A DNA stretch of 9,337 nt from an uncultured bacterium (GCA_938022485.1 CALIEE010000203.1:1-9337), one strand, 5' to 3'; positions 1-8,113 are shown, counted from the first letter of the stretch. Program-made: numbers and translations. The notes: generated by a model from the letters alone, not told the origin.

Positions 1-443
1 TGGATGCCGATAAGGAAGGTTTTCTGCGTTCCGAAACTAGCCTAATACAAACTATTGGGCGAGCATCCAGAAATTCTGAGGGCAGAGTGATACTATATGC
101 TGATAGAGAAACTCGTTCGATGAAAGCAGCTATTGGCGAAACCAATAGAAGACGTGAACTACAAGGGGCCTATAACCAAAAACATGGTATAACTCCGATG
201 ACTGTTACTCGGGCGCAAGATGTTGAATTTGTGCCTCGAGAGGAGTTAGCAGAAGTGCCTGAACTGTTGGGGGAACTAAGTATTGAAGTTGGGGAGCTTC
301 CAACTGATCGCAAGTCCTGTAAAAGATTAATTACAAGACTTCGGGCTGAGATGCTTGGCTTCGCTGGAAAACACGAGTTTGAAAAGGCTGCTGTAGTGCG
401 GGACCAAATACTAAGACTGGAAAAATACTTGCTGACCATATAA
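1..443 (+). CDS. uvrB: UvrABC excision nuclease subunit B, C-terminal part (5' end outside window)
   Basis: This is the last 146 codons of UvrB, the DNA-damage-binding helicase-like subunit that takes the lesion from UvrA and recruits UvrC in nucleotide excision repair. The reading frame is open from base 3, before the first ATG (87), so the gene begins upstream of the window. The visible part starts in helicase domain 2 with the sequence DADKEGFLRSE followed by motif VI, QTIGRASRN (about bases 48-74), then the family-typical ILYADR and AIGETNRRRELQ stretches and HGITP. After a linker comes the C-terminal UVR domain (roughly bases 315-431, ending FEKAAVVRDQILRLEKYL), which in this family pairs with the matching UVR domain of UvrC. 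The stop is TAA at 441-443, and uvrC begins 24 bases later, so the two are probably co-transcribed. All recognisable motifs are intact. The identification is secure; only the upstream part cannot be judged. Confidence 0.97.
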   Translation, partial: DADKEGFLRSETSLIQTIGRASRNSEGRVILYADRETRSMKAAIGETNRRRELQGAYNQKHGITPMTVTRAQDVEFVPREELAEVPELLGELSIEVGELPTDRKSCKRLITRLRAEMLGFAGKHEFEKAAVVRDQILRLEKYLLTI

Positions 444-467
444 GCAAGGTGAAACGAGGCAGGCAAA

Positions 468-2366
468 ATGCCAGCTATTGAACATCCTCATATCTCAGAA
501 GAACGGCTAAAGGCTTTGCCTTCTAAGTCTGGTGTTTATTTAATGAAGGATGCTTCAGATTCGGTAATATACGTGGGTAAAGCTAAAGCTCTGCGTACCA
601 GAATAAGGAGTTACTTCAATTTCTCTGATAATAGAGCTAGCGTTAAGTTTATTGTTAAGAAGGTTGTATCTATAGAAACGCTGATTACTGAAGACGAACG
701 ACAAGCCTTGATCCTTGAGGCTGATTTAATCAATAGATACAAACCACGCTACAATATTCAACTAAAAGATGATCGAAGCCATCTACTTGTTAGAATAGAC
801 ATGGATCACCAATGGCCTCGGTTGGAACTTGTTAGGGAGCGTCGTGATGACGCGGCACGTTATATTGGCCCCTTCGCCTTTAGTCATGAAGTAAGAGGTC
901 TGCTTGATATAATCAACAGAACTCTTCCACTGAGAACTTGCTCGGATAAAGTCATATTTAACAGAGTTCGTCCCTGTTTAGAACACCAAATTAAGCGATG
1001 TGCTGCGCCTTGTTGTCTTGATGTTAATAGGGAAGACTATTCTGAATGGCTTAAACAAGCGATTCGGATACTCGAGGGAAAGTCTTCAGAGGTTATCTCG
1101 AGCCTAGAAGAAGACATGGAATATGCTAGTGAACAGTTAAGATTTGAAGACGCTGCTCGGCTCAGAGATCGAATTGAAATATTGAAACGTTCTTGGATTG
1201 AACGCCCTTCCGCTGGTTATTCTGGTGCGGCTACAGATGCTATTGGTGTTTTTAGAGAAGAAGATAAGGCAGAGATCTCTGTGCTTAGAGTTCGTGGTGG
1301 AAAGCTCGAGGAGCCAAGATCCTTCTCTTTGGTCGATGCTGTTGTTCCTGATGATGAGTTGCTCGCTTCCTTCCTAAGCAATTATTATAATCATCCAGAG
1401 GGTATTCCAGAAGAGATACTTTTGCCCTCGATGATTGAAGATCTTGAACTCAGAGAGCAGCTTCTCTCTGAGCGTAAAGGAGAAATAGTTTCCTTTAATC
1501 TGCCTCAGAGAGGGTATAAAGCCAGGCTTATCAGGCTGGCTGAAACCAATGCTAAAGAGAGATTTAATGCCTCTGCCCTTGGTTCTCCCGAGAAGATTAG
1601 AGCTTTGGAGGAGCTTCAGGAGAAGCTTGGTTTGGACCAAGCACCAAGGACCATAGAGTGTATAGATATCTCTCATTTCCAAGGTGGTCAGACTGTAGGG
1701 TCTGTTGTTTTCTTTCGTGATGGTAAGCCAGACAAGGAAGGCTACCGGCGTTTCCATTTGTTAGAGCAAACTACACCCGATGATTTCGCTTCAATGCGTG
1801 AAGTAGTTAGAAGACATTTAAGCAGAGCAGTTGAAGAGAATACGCTTCCAGATCTAGTTGTCATTGACGGAGGTAAGGGCCAGCTTTCCTCTGCTCTAGA
1901 AGCCCGAGATGAAGTTTCTGGCTCAAGCCCAACGATGATCGGCCTAGCCAAAAAACGCAATATTGACCTGCCTTACAGATTTATTGAAGCTCCAGGTAGA
2001 AGAAAGAGGGCTGTTAAACCTGAGCGTATTTTTCGCGAAGGTGAGAAGGTTCCAGTGGTGCTAGCACCAGACTCAGAGGCTCTTCACCTCTTAGAGCGAG
2101 TTCGAGACGAGGCTCATAGGTTCGCTATTACTTTTCATAGAAAGAAAAGAGCTAAGCAGCAGTTTCGTTCGGCTTTAGATTTGGTTCAAGGAATAGGCCC
2201 CAAAAGGAGAGTCTCTCTCCTTCGGGAGTTTGGTAGCGTGGAGGCAATTAAGAACTCCTCGGTTGAAGATTTGGTACAAAAAGCCAAGCTCCCGGAGAGC
2301 TTGGCTAGAAAACTTTTGGAAACCTTAGCAGCTAAGGCTCCCAAAAATAATCCTGAAGGGGAATGA
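468..2366 (+). CDS. uvrC: UvrABC excision nuclease subunit C
   Basis: Full-length UvrC (632 residues, normal for the family) is the dual-incision nuclease of nucleotide excision repair. The N-terminal GIY-YIG domain (about residues 17-96) cuts 3' of the lesion; it shows SGVYLMKD, VIYVGKAK, the catalytic-type glutamate at 84 (LILEADLI) and KPRYN. Cysteines at 158, 170, 178 and 182 have the same 12-8-4 spacing as the iron-sulfur ligands of E. coli UvrC. A UVR domain (about 206-241) would contact UvrB. The C-terminal RNase H-like nuclease, which cuts 5' of the lesion, carries Asp400 (CIDISH), the TTPDDFASM stretch near 435-443, Asp467 (VVIDGGKGQL) and His550 (RDEAHRFAI). A helix-hairpin-helix region follows (about 571-625, GIGPKRR). 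The ATG is supported by GAGG at 456-459, eight bases upstream. The gene follows uvrB and is convergent with the TPR gene, with a three-base gap; its 3' coding region contains that gene's likely terminator. No damage is seen. Confidence 0.98.
   Translation: MPAIEHPHISEERLKALPSKSGVYLMKDASDSVIYVGKAKALRTRIRSYFNFSDNRASVKFIVKKVVSIETLITEDERQALILEADLINRYKPRYNIQLKDDRSHLLVRIDMDHQWPRLELVRERRDDAARYIGPFAFSHEVRGLLDIINRTLPLRTCSDKVIFNRVRPCLEHQIKRCAAPCCLDVNREDYSEWLKQAIRILEGKSSEVISSLEEDMEYASEQLRFEDAARLRDRIEILKRSWIERPSAGYSGAATDAIGVFREEDKAEISVLRVRGGKLEEPRSFSLVDAVVPDDELLASFLSNYYNHPEGIPEEILLPSMIEDLELREQLLSERKGEIVSFNLPQRGYKARLIRLAETNAKERFNASALGSPEKIRALEELQEKLGLDQAPRTIECIDISHFQGGQTVGSVVFFRDGKPDKEGYRRFHLLEQTTPDDFASMREVVRRHLSRAVEENTLPDLVVIDGGKGQLSSALEARDEVSGSSPTMIGLAKKRNIDLPYRFIEAPGRRKRAVKPERIFREGEKVPVVLAPDSEALHLLERVRDEAHRFAITFHRKKRAKQQFRSALDLVQGIGPKRRVSLLREFGSVEAIKNSSVEDLVQKAKLPESLARKLLETLAAKAPKNNPEGE
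2278..2306 (-). terminator. Intrinsic terminator for the TPR gene, embedded in uvrC coding sequence
   Basis: On the - strand, 63 bases beyond the stop codon of the TPR gene, a perfect 10-bp inverted repeat (AGCCAAGCTC and GAGCTTGGCT) closes a 5-base loop and runs directly into TTTTTG. The first T of that tract is the last stem base. The T tract lies only on the - strand side, so the element is directional and fits the convergent gene rather than uvrC. A weaker palindrome, CCTTAGC-A-GCTAAGG (2323-2337), lies between it and the stop. The call rests on stem plus T tract; no folding energy was computed. Confidence 0.7.
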
Positions 2367-2369
2367 GCT

Positions 2370-3611
2370 TTACCCGTTGTAAGTAAGAGCAGGTTTAGAG
2401 GAAGTGGAAATGCCTTGAACAGCTCCCTTAAGAGTATCAAACGCTTCTTCAATGCTTCCTGAGCGCCTGACCAGCTCAGCCCCAGCAATGTCTAGTTTGA
2501 CTCGGGCTGGATGAGCCTTGGGGCAATCTTCCTGCAGTTTTTCAAACTCGGCTTGGGCTTCTTCAATCATTTCCAGCCGAAGAAACAGGTTTACCAGTGA
2601 GATCCGGCCTCCTATTGCTTTCTCACCAGGAACGCTTTGGATTGATTTCTTCAAGACCTCAAGTGCTTTTTGAGGCTCGTCTTCAGCAACCAGAATGTCG
2701 GCCACACGGTCTAAGTGTGCTGCGTTGCAATCGTTTGTGTAGGATTTAGAGAATAGTCTTACCGCTGTCTTTTTGTCTCCATCTTCAAGAAATGCGTCTC
2801 CAAGTGCGGCCAAGGCAGGGCTATAGTTTTTATGGCGTTTAACAACCCCTTCAATAGCCTGCTTTAAGCTTGAACCTTCCCTTGCTGCGTTGGTTTTAGC
2901 TTTGGCTAATTCTAAATCAGCGAGGACTTTAAGCTGCTCAGGTCTCTCAGAGTTTTCGACTAATCTCATAAGCTTGGATTGATAATCAATAGCTTCATCA
3001 AAGCGTTTAAGAGGGGCAGACATCGAAACTAACTTTTTCAGGGCAGGAATGTTTCTAGGTTGCTTCTTAACAACAATAGCGAGGTTGTCGTATGCCGCGG
3101 TGTAGTTCTTCATGTCTTCGTTGATCTTTGCTCCAAGGAACAAAAGCTCGATATTTTCAGGCTGAGTTTGCCTAGCCTTGTCCACTACTTTCAACGCTTC
3201 TTCGTAATTTCCTTGTTTATGAAGAGTCTCAGCTAGCATCGAAGAAGCTAGTAGGTCTTCAGAATTACGGTTGAAAAGCTTTTGAAAAGTTCCTTCAGCT
3301 TGTTCGAAGTCTCCTGCTGCAAGCAGCTCCCGACCAGTAACTAGTTCTTCATGGTGATCAACTATTTTTGCGTGCTTTTTACGCTCGCCTCTAGAGCGGA
3401 AAAAGCCAGTGATTTTACCTAATAGGCCAAAGAGAAAAGTAATCGCGACTCCTAGAAAGAAGGAGGCCAATATGAACACCGAAAGCGGCTTATCTTCGAC
3501 TTGATAATCTTCATAAATTTGCACAGAGGCTGGGGCGCTATTGTTCATTGAGAAATAAACTAGAGCGGCAGCAATGGCCAGGAAGAAGACCAGATGAAGA
3601 AGATTACGCAT
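2370..3611 (-). CDS. LapA-like membrane domain fused to LapB-like TPR protein
   Basis: This 413-residue protein has two membrane helices at its N-terminus (about 5-21 and 43-64). They flank a short loop of the form MNNSAPASVQIYEDY, the layout of LapA/DUF1049 proteins. A basic stretch follows (FRSRGERKKHAK, about 71-82), placing the rest in the cytoplasm by the positive-inside rule. From about residue 85 to 400 there are repeated TPR-type helix pairs, for example ELLAAGDFEQAEGTFQKLF, LHKQGNYEEALKVVDKA, LGDAFLEDGDKKTAVRLF and LVAEDEPQKALEVLKKS. In E. coli, LapA and LapB are separate neighbouring proteins that control lipopolysaccharide synthesis through LpxC turnover; here both parts are in one chain. 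The C-terminal rubredoxin-like metal domain of LapB is missing: the only cysteines are at 295 and 363 and there is no CxxC pair. A related role in envelope or LPS homeostasis is inference. The ATG start has no clear Shine-Dalgarno sequence. The gene is convergent with uvrC. Confidence 0.8.
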   Translation of the reverse strand: MRNLLHLVFFLAIAAALVYFSMNNSAPASVQIYEDYQVEDKPLSVFILASFFLGVAITFLFGLLGKITGFFRSRGERKKHAKIVDHHEELVTGRELLAAGDFEQAEGTFQKLFNRNSEDLLASSMLAETLHKQGNYEEALKVVDKARQTQPENIELLFLGAKINEDMKNYTAAYDNLAIVVKKQPRNIPALKKLVSMSAPLKRFDEAIDYQSKLMRLVENSERPEQLKVLADLELAKAKTNAAREGSSLKQAIEGVVKRHKNYSPALAALGDAFLEDGDKKTAVRLFSKSYTNDCNAAHLDRVADILVAEDEPQKALEVLKKSIQSVPGEKAIGGRISLVNLFLRLEMIEEAQAEFEKLQEDCPKAHPARVKLDIAGAELVRRSGSIEEAFDTLKGAVQGISTSSKPALTYNG

Positions 3612-3659
3612 TGGATTTAGCCAAAAATGTTAAAGGGTTAAAATTCCGAACTGCAGACC

Positions 3660-3689
3660 ATTAATCGGACAAAAGAGAAAGATTTTCAA
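3660..3689 (-). promoter_or_regulatory. Candidate sigma-70-type promoter for the LapA/LapB-like gene
   Basis: Reading the - strand, TTGAAA (3689-3684) is followed after 18 bases by ATTAAT (3665-3660), about 50 bases upstream of the ATG. The -35 box is good (5 of 6 against TTGACA) and the -10 box is weak (4 of 6 against TATAAT). The surrounding sequence is AT-rich, so chance matches are likely. Confidence 0.25.
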
Positions 3690-3852
3690 GTCATTTTACT
3701 GCTAAATTACTATAAACCGTACTAATATACCAAAAGAGCTAGATTTTGGGCCTTATCGGGCTTAGTTCATGAAAAATCGTCATGGTTCTAAAGGAGATTA
3801 CGGTTTCTTGGCCAATGAATTTGAGCTTCACTTTTTGAGATAATTTTAGTAG

Positions 3853-3858
3853 TTTAAT
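3853..3858 (+). promoter_or_regulatory. Possible -10 box of the rnpB promoter
   Basis: TTTAAT ends nine bases before the base (3867) where the P1 stem of RNase P RNA begins, which is the right place for a -10 element. No good -35 box lies 16-18 bases upstream; TTGAGC (3821) and TTGAGA (3835) are at wrong distances. The call rests mostly on position. Confidence 0.25.
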
Positions 3859-3866
3859 CCTAGCTC

Positions 3867-4241
<375 letters not shown>

Positions 4242-4289
4242 AGCTACCATTGTAGGCTATATTTGAAGACAATATTTATCCTTTACCGA

Positions 4290-4370
4290 AGGCTTGAGTC
4301 TGCCTAGTTTGGTTTCGTGCAGAACTTTGCTTAGTAGAACTTTGAACTTGTAGAACACAGATTCAAGCCT
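4290..4370 (+). repeat. Inverted repeat enclosing three AGAAC repeats, upstream of the glycan genes
   Basis: AGGCTTGAGTCTG (4290-4302) can pair with CAGATTCAAGCCT (4358-4370): twelve Watson-Crick pairs and one G-U, with 55 bases between the arms. The enclosed stretch contains AGAACTTTG at 4321 and again at 4336, and AGAAC a third time at 4352, a spacing of 15 and 16 bases. The right arm ends 16 bases before the ATG of the next gene, which has no visible Shine-Dalgarno sequence. It could be a leader RNA structure, an operator region or a remnant repeat; the sequence alone does not decide. Confidence 0.5.
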
Positions 4371-4386
4371 AAATCGATCATACCTT

Positions 4387-5091
4387 ATGTATAGTCTATT
4401 CATTCCAGTGTTTAACGAAGAGGAGATACTGGAGGAGAATGTCCTGCGAGTTCATGACTATGCTTCAAAGCTTAAGCTGGAGCACGAAGTTATCATAGTC
4501 AGTAACGGCTCAGACGATGGAACAGTCGCCATCGGCGAGGCTCTGGCAAAAAAATTAAAATGGTTGAAGTTTTTTAGTTTAGAAGAAAAAGGGCCGGGCT
4601 TGGCTTTTGTTAAAGGAGTAAGAGAGGCAAGTGGTCAGTGGAGTATTACGCTTGATGCTGATCTTTCTAGTGAACTTACCTTTTTGGAATTCGCTAGGGA
4701 TCTACTTCCCCATGCAGATATGGTGGTTGGCTCGAAAACCATGGGCAGCCAAAGGCGAGGGCTCGTTAGGGTAATTGGAAGTCAAACTTATATTCTTTTT
4801 ACCCAAATACTATTTAACCTTACAATTTCTGATTACTCCTTAGGTGCTAAGGCCTACAGAAGAGATGTCGTGCTGCCCCTACTTAACAATATCGACCGTT
4901 GGACAGGCTATGTTTTCGAAATCTGTGCCCATATTCAGGGTCAGGGCGGAAAAATTATTCAGGTCGGAATCGAGTGTGATGACACAAGAGTCAGCCGTTT
5001 TAATCTTTTTCATGAAGGATTTTACCGATACAAACATCTGTTTAACACCTTTAAGAAAATTAGAAATTCTCCGAGTTGGCTGGTTGAATGA
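4387..5091 (+). CDS. GT2 family glycosyltransferase, polyprenyl-phosphate sugar synthase type
   Basis: A 234-residue GT-A fold glycosyltransferase of family 2, resembling dolichyl-phosphate mannose/glucose synthases. Such enzymes move a sugar from a nucleotide donor to a polyprenyl phosphate at the inner membrane surface. It opens with SLFIPVFNEEE (residues 3-13), then SNGSDDGT (39-46), a nucleotide-binding stretch, and KGPGLAFVKGV (68-78). The metal-binding DXD-type motif is DADLS (90-94). Later family features are VVGSKTMGSQRRG (113-125), ISDYSLGAKAYRRD (147-160) and RWTGYVFEI (171-179). There are no C-terminal membrane helices, unlike the larger members, so it is probably peripheral. The sugar cannot be read from sequence. 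The first in-frame stop upstream is at 4351, with no alternative start between it and the ATG, so the start is safe despite lacking a Shine-Dalgarno sequence. Its stop overlaps the next start by four bases (ATGA), implying translational coupling. Confidence 0.9.
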   Translation: MYSLFIPVFNEEEILEENVLRVHDYASKLKLEHEVIIVSNGSDDGTVAIGEALAKKLKWLKFFSLEEKGPGLAFVKGVREASGQWSITLDADLSSELTFLEFARDLLPHADMVVGSKTMGSQRRGLVRVIGSQTYILFTQILFNLTISDYSLGAKAYRRDVVLPLLNNIDRWTGYVFEICAHIQGQGGKIIQVGIECDDTRVSRFNLFHEGFYRYKHLFNTFKKIRNSPSWLVE

Positions 5092-7223
5092 TTTCCTTTC
5101 TAAAAAAACGCCGACTACTTAAATTTTTACAATGGTCAGAGCCCGCAGTGGATCTACTTTTCTTGGTTGGGATCTCAGCTTTTTTTATTAGTTTATTGCC
5201 AGCTGAGGCTTTTGGAGTGCTCCCTGCAACAGGAGGGGATACAGGCTCACATTTTTGGCCCCTGTATGTGCTAGTTAATAACGGAATTCCCGAGGGGTTA
5301 ATAAAAAACTGGAACCCAGGTAATTTGGCAGGTGAGCCTCATTTCGTTCACTACTTTCCTCTTCCATTCATGTTGATGGCCGCCTTTAGCGCTTTTCTAC
5401 CTTTGGGGCAGGCCTTTAACATCGGTACTTTTTTACCTCTTTTGCTACTTCCACTCTCTATCTATGCCTCTTGTAGATTGATGGGCCTGAGATTTCCTGC
5501 ACCATTATTTGCGGCAGCCTCGAGCTTGCCGTTCATGTATAACGAGTCATTTTCGATGTGGGGAGGGAATACTCTTTCCACCTTGGCGGGACAGTTTGCT
5601 CATGTCTACGCTCTTTGTTTTATTGTCTTGGGATTGGGATTCCTTTTTAAGGAGAACAGGGGAAAGAGTTTTCCTCTAGTGTCTGGATTATTTTTTGCAG
5701 GGGTCGCACTGTCTCATGCCTATGTTTTGCTTGGTGTGCCGTTTGCGGTTTTAGGTTTTGTCTTGTTCGGGAGAGATAGTTCCGCAACAGGAAGGCTCTT
5801 TATTTCGCTGAAGTCTGCATTTGTAGCACTATCATTTTCTCTGTGGTTTTTGCTTCCGATGCTGGACAATGCGAAATGGAACACTTCTTTTTTCTTTGTG
5901 TGGCACTCAAATAATATTTGGGCAGAAGTTGCACCTGCCTCTTTTTATCCAGCAATTGGCGGCTTGATATTGGCTCATATCGTTCACATTGTTTTTATCG
6001 TAATTGGAAAACAGGGATATAGGGCATCCTGGCTGCTGTTATTTTGGTTAGTGCCTCTTTCAGCATATGTAGGAATGTACTGGGTGTTCCCAAAAGTGGG
6101 CTTAGTGGATGTAAGAGTGGTGCCTCAAATTCAACTCTACGCTTCAATATTGGTGGGTTGTTTACTGGGTCTTCAGCTCAGAAGCTCTGGACGATTTTTA
6201 TCTTGGCTATTGGCTGTTCCTATTGCCCTAGGGTTTTTTGTCTGGGGCGCAGAGGGAATTAAAAATTTTACGCCTTGGGCAGAATGGAACTACAGCAGTT
6301 GGGAGGTAAAGCCTGCCTATCCTCATTTGAGCAAGTTATATAAAGATATTGAAGGAGATTTTTCGGATCCTAGAATAATTTTTGAGCATAGTGATTTAAA
6401 TAATCAAGCAGGTACTACAAGGGTTTTTGAAATGCTACCTTATTTCGCAGGTAGAGCAACTTTGGAGTCAGTTTATCTTCAAGCTTCTATTATGTCTGCC
6501 GCAGCGTTTCACATGCAAGCCTTAGTTTCCAAAACTCCAAGCTGCCCTTTTTCCCAGTACAAGTGTCCAAAACAGATCTCCACTCCTGAAAGTGTTGAGG
6601 TGCTTTCTGAAAAAATGCATATGGCTGGGGTGGAAGGGGTAATTTTAATCACGAAAGAGGTTAGAAAAGCATTGAGTGAAAGTGGATTATTTGGTGCCGA
6701 GAAAAGATATGGAAGTTGGTATTATCAGAAACTCGATCAACCAGTCAGTCTTGTAGAGACTTTTAAAAAAATGCCTGCAGTCTACAGAGGGGAGGATTGG
6801 AAACAGGAGTTTTATAGCTGGTTTGAAGACTATCGTGTGGGTGATAGACATTTATTGTCTGCAGAGCAAATGTCAGAAGAAAGCGAGAGGCAAATATTAG
6901 ATTCAATTGACCCTTGGTCAGGAAGTGAAGGTTGCGAACCGAAACTTAGGGTGGATTTTAACGAACTTGAATTAGTCACTAACTGCCCTCAAAAAGCTCA
7001 TTTGCTTAAATTTGCCTACCACTCCTCTTGGAAAGCTGAGACGGGTGTGGATATTTATAACGCCAGTCCGGGTTACATGGCCTTAATACCTGGACAAGAT
7101 AGGCTTATTCTTCGCTTTGGACAAAGTCTTTTGTGGCGATTCTCAACTTATTTTTCTTGGTTAGGAATATTTATTTCAAGCCTTTGGTTTCTAAGAGAGA
7201 GACCGGGAAATAGGTGTGAGTAG
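5088..7223 (+). CDS. Polytopic membrane protein, PTPS-related / GT-C-like glycosyltransferase candidate
   Basis: A 711-residue protein with about ten predicted membrane helices in the first 390 residues, a mostly soluble region (about 400-680, likely outside the membrane), and a last helix (about 683-701) before a short charged tail. Between the first two helices is the acidic motif TGGDTGSHFW (48-57) followed by NWNPGNLAGEPHFVHYFPLPF (74-94, split by W75). This arrangement recalls the aspartate-bearing first outer loop of GT-C enzymes and the membrane proteins labelled 6-pyruvoyl-tetrahydropterin synthase-related. The soluble part has FEMLPYFAGRATLES (447-461) and YHSSWKAETGVDIYNASPGY (644-663), patterns seen in large GT-C/YfhO-like membrane proteins. 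The predicted role is to transfer a sugar from a polyprenyl carrier, probably the one charged by the upstream GT2 enzyme, with which it overlaps by four bases. The soluble region has four cysteines (486, 493, 616, 633). Acceptor and sugar are unknown; the family call is from pattern memory. Confidence 0.75.
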   Translation: MISFLKKRRLLKFLQWSEPAVDLLFLVGISAFFISLLPAEAFGVLPATGGDTGSHFWPLYVLVNNGIPEGLIKNWNPGNLAGEPHFVHYFPLPFMLMAAFSAFLPLGQAFNIGTFLPLLLLPLSIYASCRLMGLRFPAPLFAAASSLPFMYNESFSMWGGNTLSTLAGQFAHVYALCFIVLGLGFLFKENRGKSFPLVSGLFFAGVALSHAYVLLGVPFAVLGFVLFGRDSSATGRLFISLKSAFVALSFSLWFLLPMLDNAKWNTSFFFVWHSNNIWAEVAPASFYPAIGGLILAHIVHIVFIVIGKQGYRASWLLLFWLVPLSAYVGMYWVFPKVGLVDVRVVPQIQLYASILVGCLLGLQLRSSGRFLSWLLAVPIALGFFVWGAEGIKNFTPWAEWNYSSWEVKPAYPHLSKLYKDIEGDFSDPRIIFEHSDLNNQAGTTRVFEMLPYFAGRATLESVYLQASIMSAAAFHMQALVSKTPSCPFSQYKCPKQISTPESVEVLSEKMHMAGVEGVILITKEVRKALSESGLFGAEKRYGSWYYQKLDQPVSLVETFKKMPAVYRGEDWKQEFYSWFEDYRVGDRHLLSAEQMSEESERQILDSIDPWSGSEGCEPKLRVDFNELELVTNCPQKAHLLKFAYHSSWKAETGVDIYNASPGYMALIPGQDRLILRFGQSLLWRFSTYFSWLGIFISSLWFLRERPGNRCE

Positions 7224-7232
7224 GAGGCTGTA

Positions 7233-8108
7233 TTGAGACAGATTTTTCTAAAATTTGGGGTATTGTTTCTAACAATTTGTCCGAGTCTGGCTGAGGCAGA
7301 AACTATTTCGATTACTACTGTTTCAAAGTTAACTATTGAGACTGTAAAATCAGAGACTGGAAATTCTTATAGGATGAGTGGAACCTTAACCTTGACTAAT
7401 TCAGGCGATGAAACAGCGTCGAATGTTGCTCCATCAATGATATTTGAAGACTGGCACTGGGAGGGAAGAGCTCGAAATATAAAACCTGGTCAGTCGGATG
7501 TTTGGCAAGTAAATTCCATTCTTTTATATGAAGATTTAATCTGTAAGAAAGAGTGCTCAAACCTTTCGTTGCCGGCTAGAGGTGTTCTTCCGGTTAGATT
7601 GAAAATAGCGTATCGAGATTTGGCAGGCTATTCTTTTAGCACTCTCAGTGTGACAAGGTTGCCATTTGACCTCCAGAGTGGAATGAATTCGAGCCTTGCT
7701 AGCAGTTCGAACTTGAATTTCGAGATAGAAATTGATGGCAACGGACAGGATTTTGATGTTCAGGTAGTTGGTATTACGAACAACGTTGAAGAGCTTGCTC
7801 TTAGTGCTTTCGCATCTGAAGAGTTTGAAATCTCACCGTCCTGGCAATTGGTTAAGTCTGCTAAGGGAGAGTTTCAAGCCAACACTAAAATTTCTAATTT
7901 GAAGGCTTTGCTTGGTAGTAGGTACCCGGTGAGTGTGGTGGCTCAATGGCGGGAAGGCGACTTTCAGACAACTAGGGTAGTTACTGGAGTCGTTGAAATT
8001 GAACAATTGTCGAGACTTAGAGCGTATTTGCTGGGTGCAGGAGCCTTTGTTATTTTTGGTGGCTTTCTAGGCTGGTTTGTATTTTTTAGAGAGGGGATTT
8101 CCTCTTAG
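7233..8108 (+). CDS. Exported protein of unknown function with C-terminal membrane anchor
   Basis: I do not recognise the family. The 291-residue protein starts with TTG, supported by a strong AGGAGG at 7222-7227 that overlaps the previous gene's stop codon. Residues 1-22 look like a signal peptide, with cleavage likely after LAEA. The body appears beta-rich, in two parts (about 25-145 and 155-258). The first contains GTLTLTNSGDETASNV (50-65) and IKPGQSDVW (83-91), the pattern of CARDB/immunoglobulin-like domains that hold N-x-G turns. A cysteine pair at 104 and 108 could form a disulfide outside the cytoplasm. One membrane helix (about 262-284) and a seven-residue tail follow, so the domains face the periplasm. 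Nine bases separate it from the membrane glycosyltransferase candidate, which suggests it works with that protein, perhaps as an accessory subunit, but this is inference from position only. Confidence 0.8.
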   Translation: MRQIFLKFGVLFLTICPSLAEAETISITTVSKLTIETVKSETGNSYRMSGTLTLTNSGDETASNVAPSMIFEDWHWEGRARNIKPGQSDVWQVNSILLYEDLICKKECSNLSLPARGVLPVRLKIAYRDLAGYSFSTLSVTRLPFDLQSGMNSSLASSSNLNFEIEIDGNGQDFDVQVVGITNNVEELALSAFASEEFEISPSWQLVKSAKGEFQANTKISNLKALLGSRYPVSVVAQWREGDFQTTRVVTGVVEIEQLSRLRAYLLGAGAFVIFGGFLGWFVFFREGISS

Positions 8109-8113
8109 AGCAG

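Noticed and set aside
1374..1757. 127-residue - strand open frame inside uvrC
   Set aside because: It is antisense to the conserved UvrC nuclease region and has no recognisable domain.
2459..2479. CTGAGC/GCTCAG inverted repeat downstream of uvrC considered as its + strand terminator
   Set aside because: The stem is only six pairs, followed by CCCCAGC with no T tract, and lies inside the coding sequence of the TPR gene.
3782..3838. Possible 18-codon + strand ORF beginning ATGGTTCTAAAG upstream of rnpB
   Set aside because: There is no ribosome binding site before the ATG and no recognisable peptide; length is within chance.
4242..4306. Two small hairpins after rnpB (AGCTAC/GTAGGCT with a bulge, and AGGC/GCCT) considered as its terminator
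   Set aside because: The stems are short or bulged and neither is followed directly by a T run; the second one also competes with the longer inverted repeat 4290-4370.
4844..5122. 92-residue + strand frame overlapping the GT2 gene and the next gene
   Set aside because: It is in a different frame from both genes, which carry convincing motifs and a 4-base coupled overlap here; no family pattern is seen in it.
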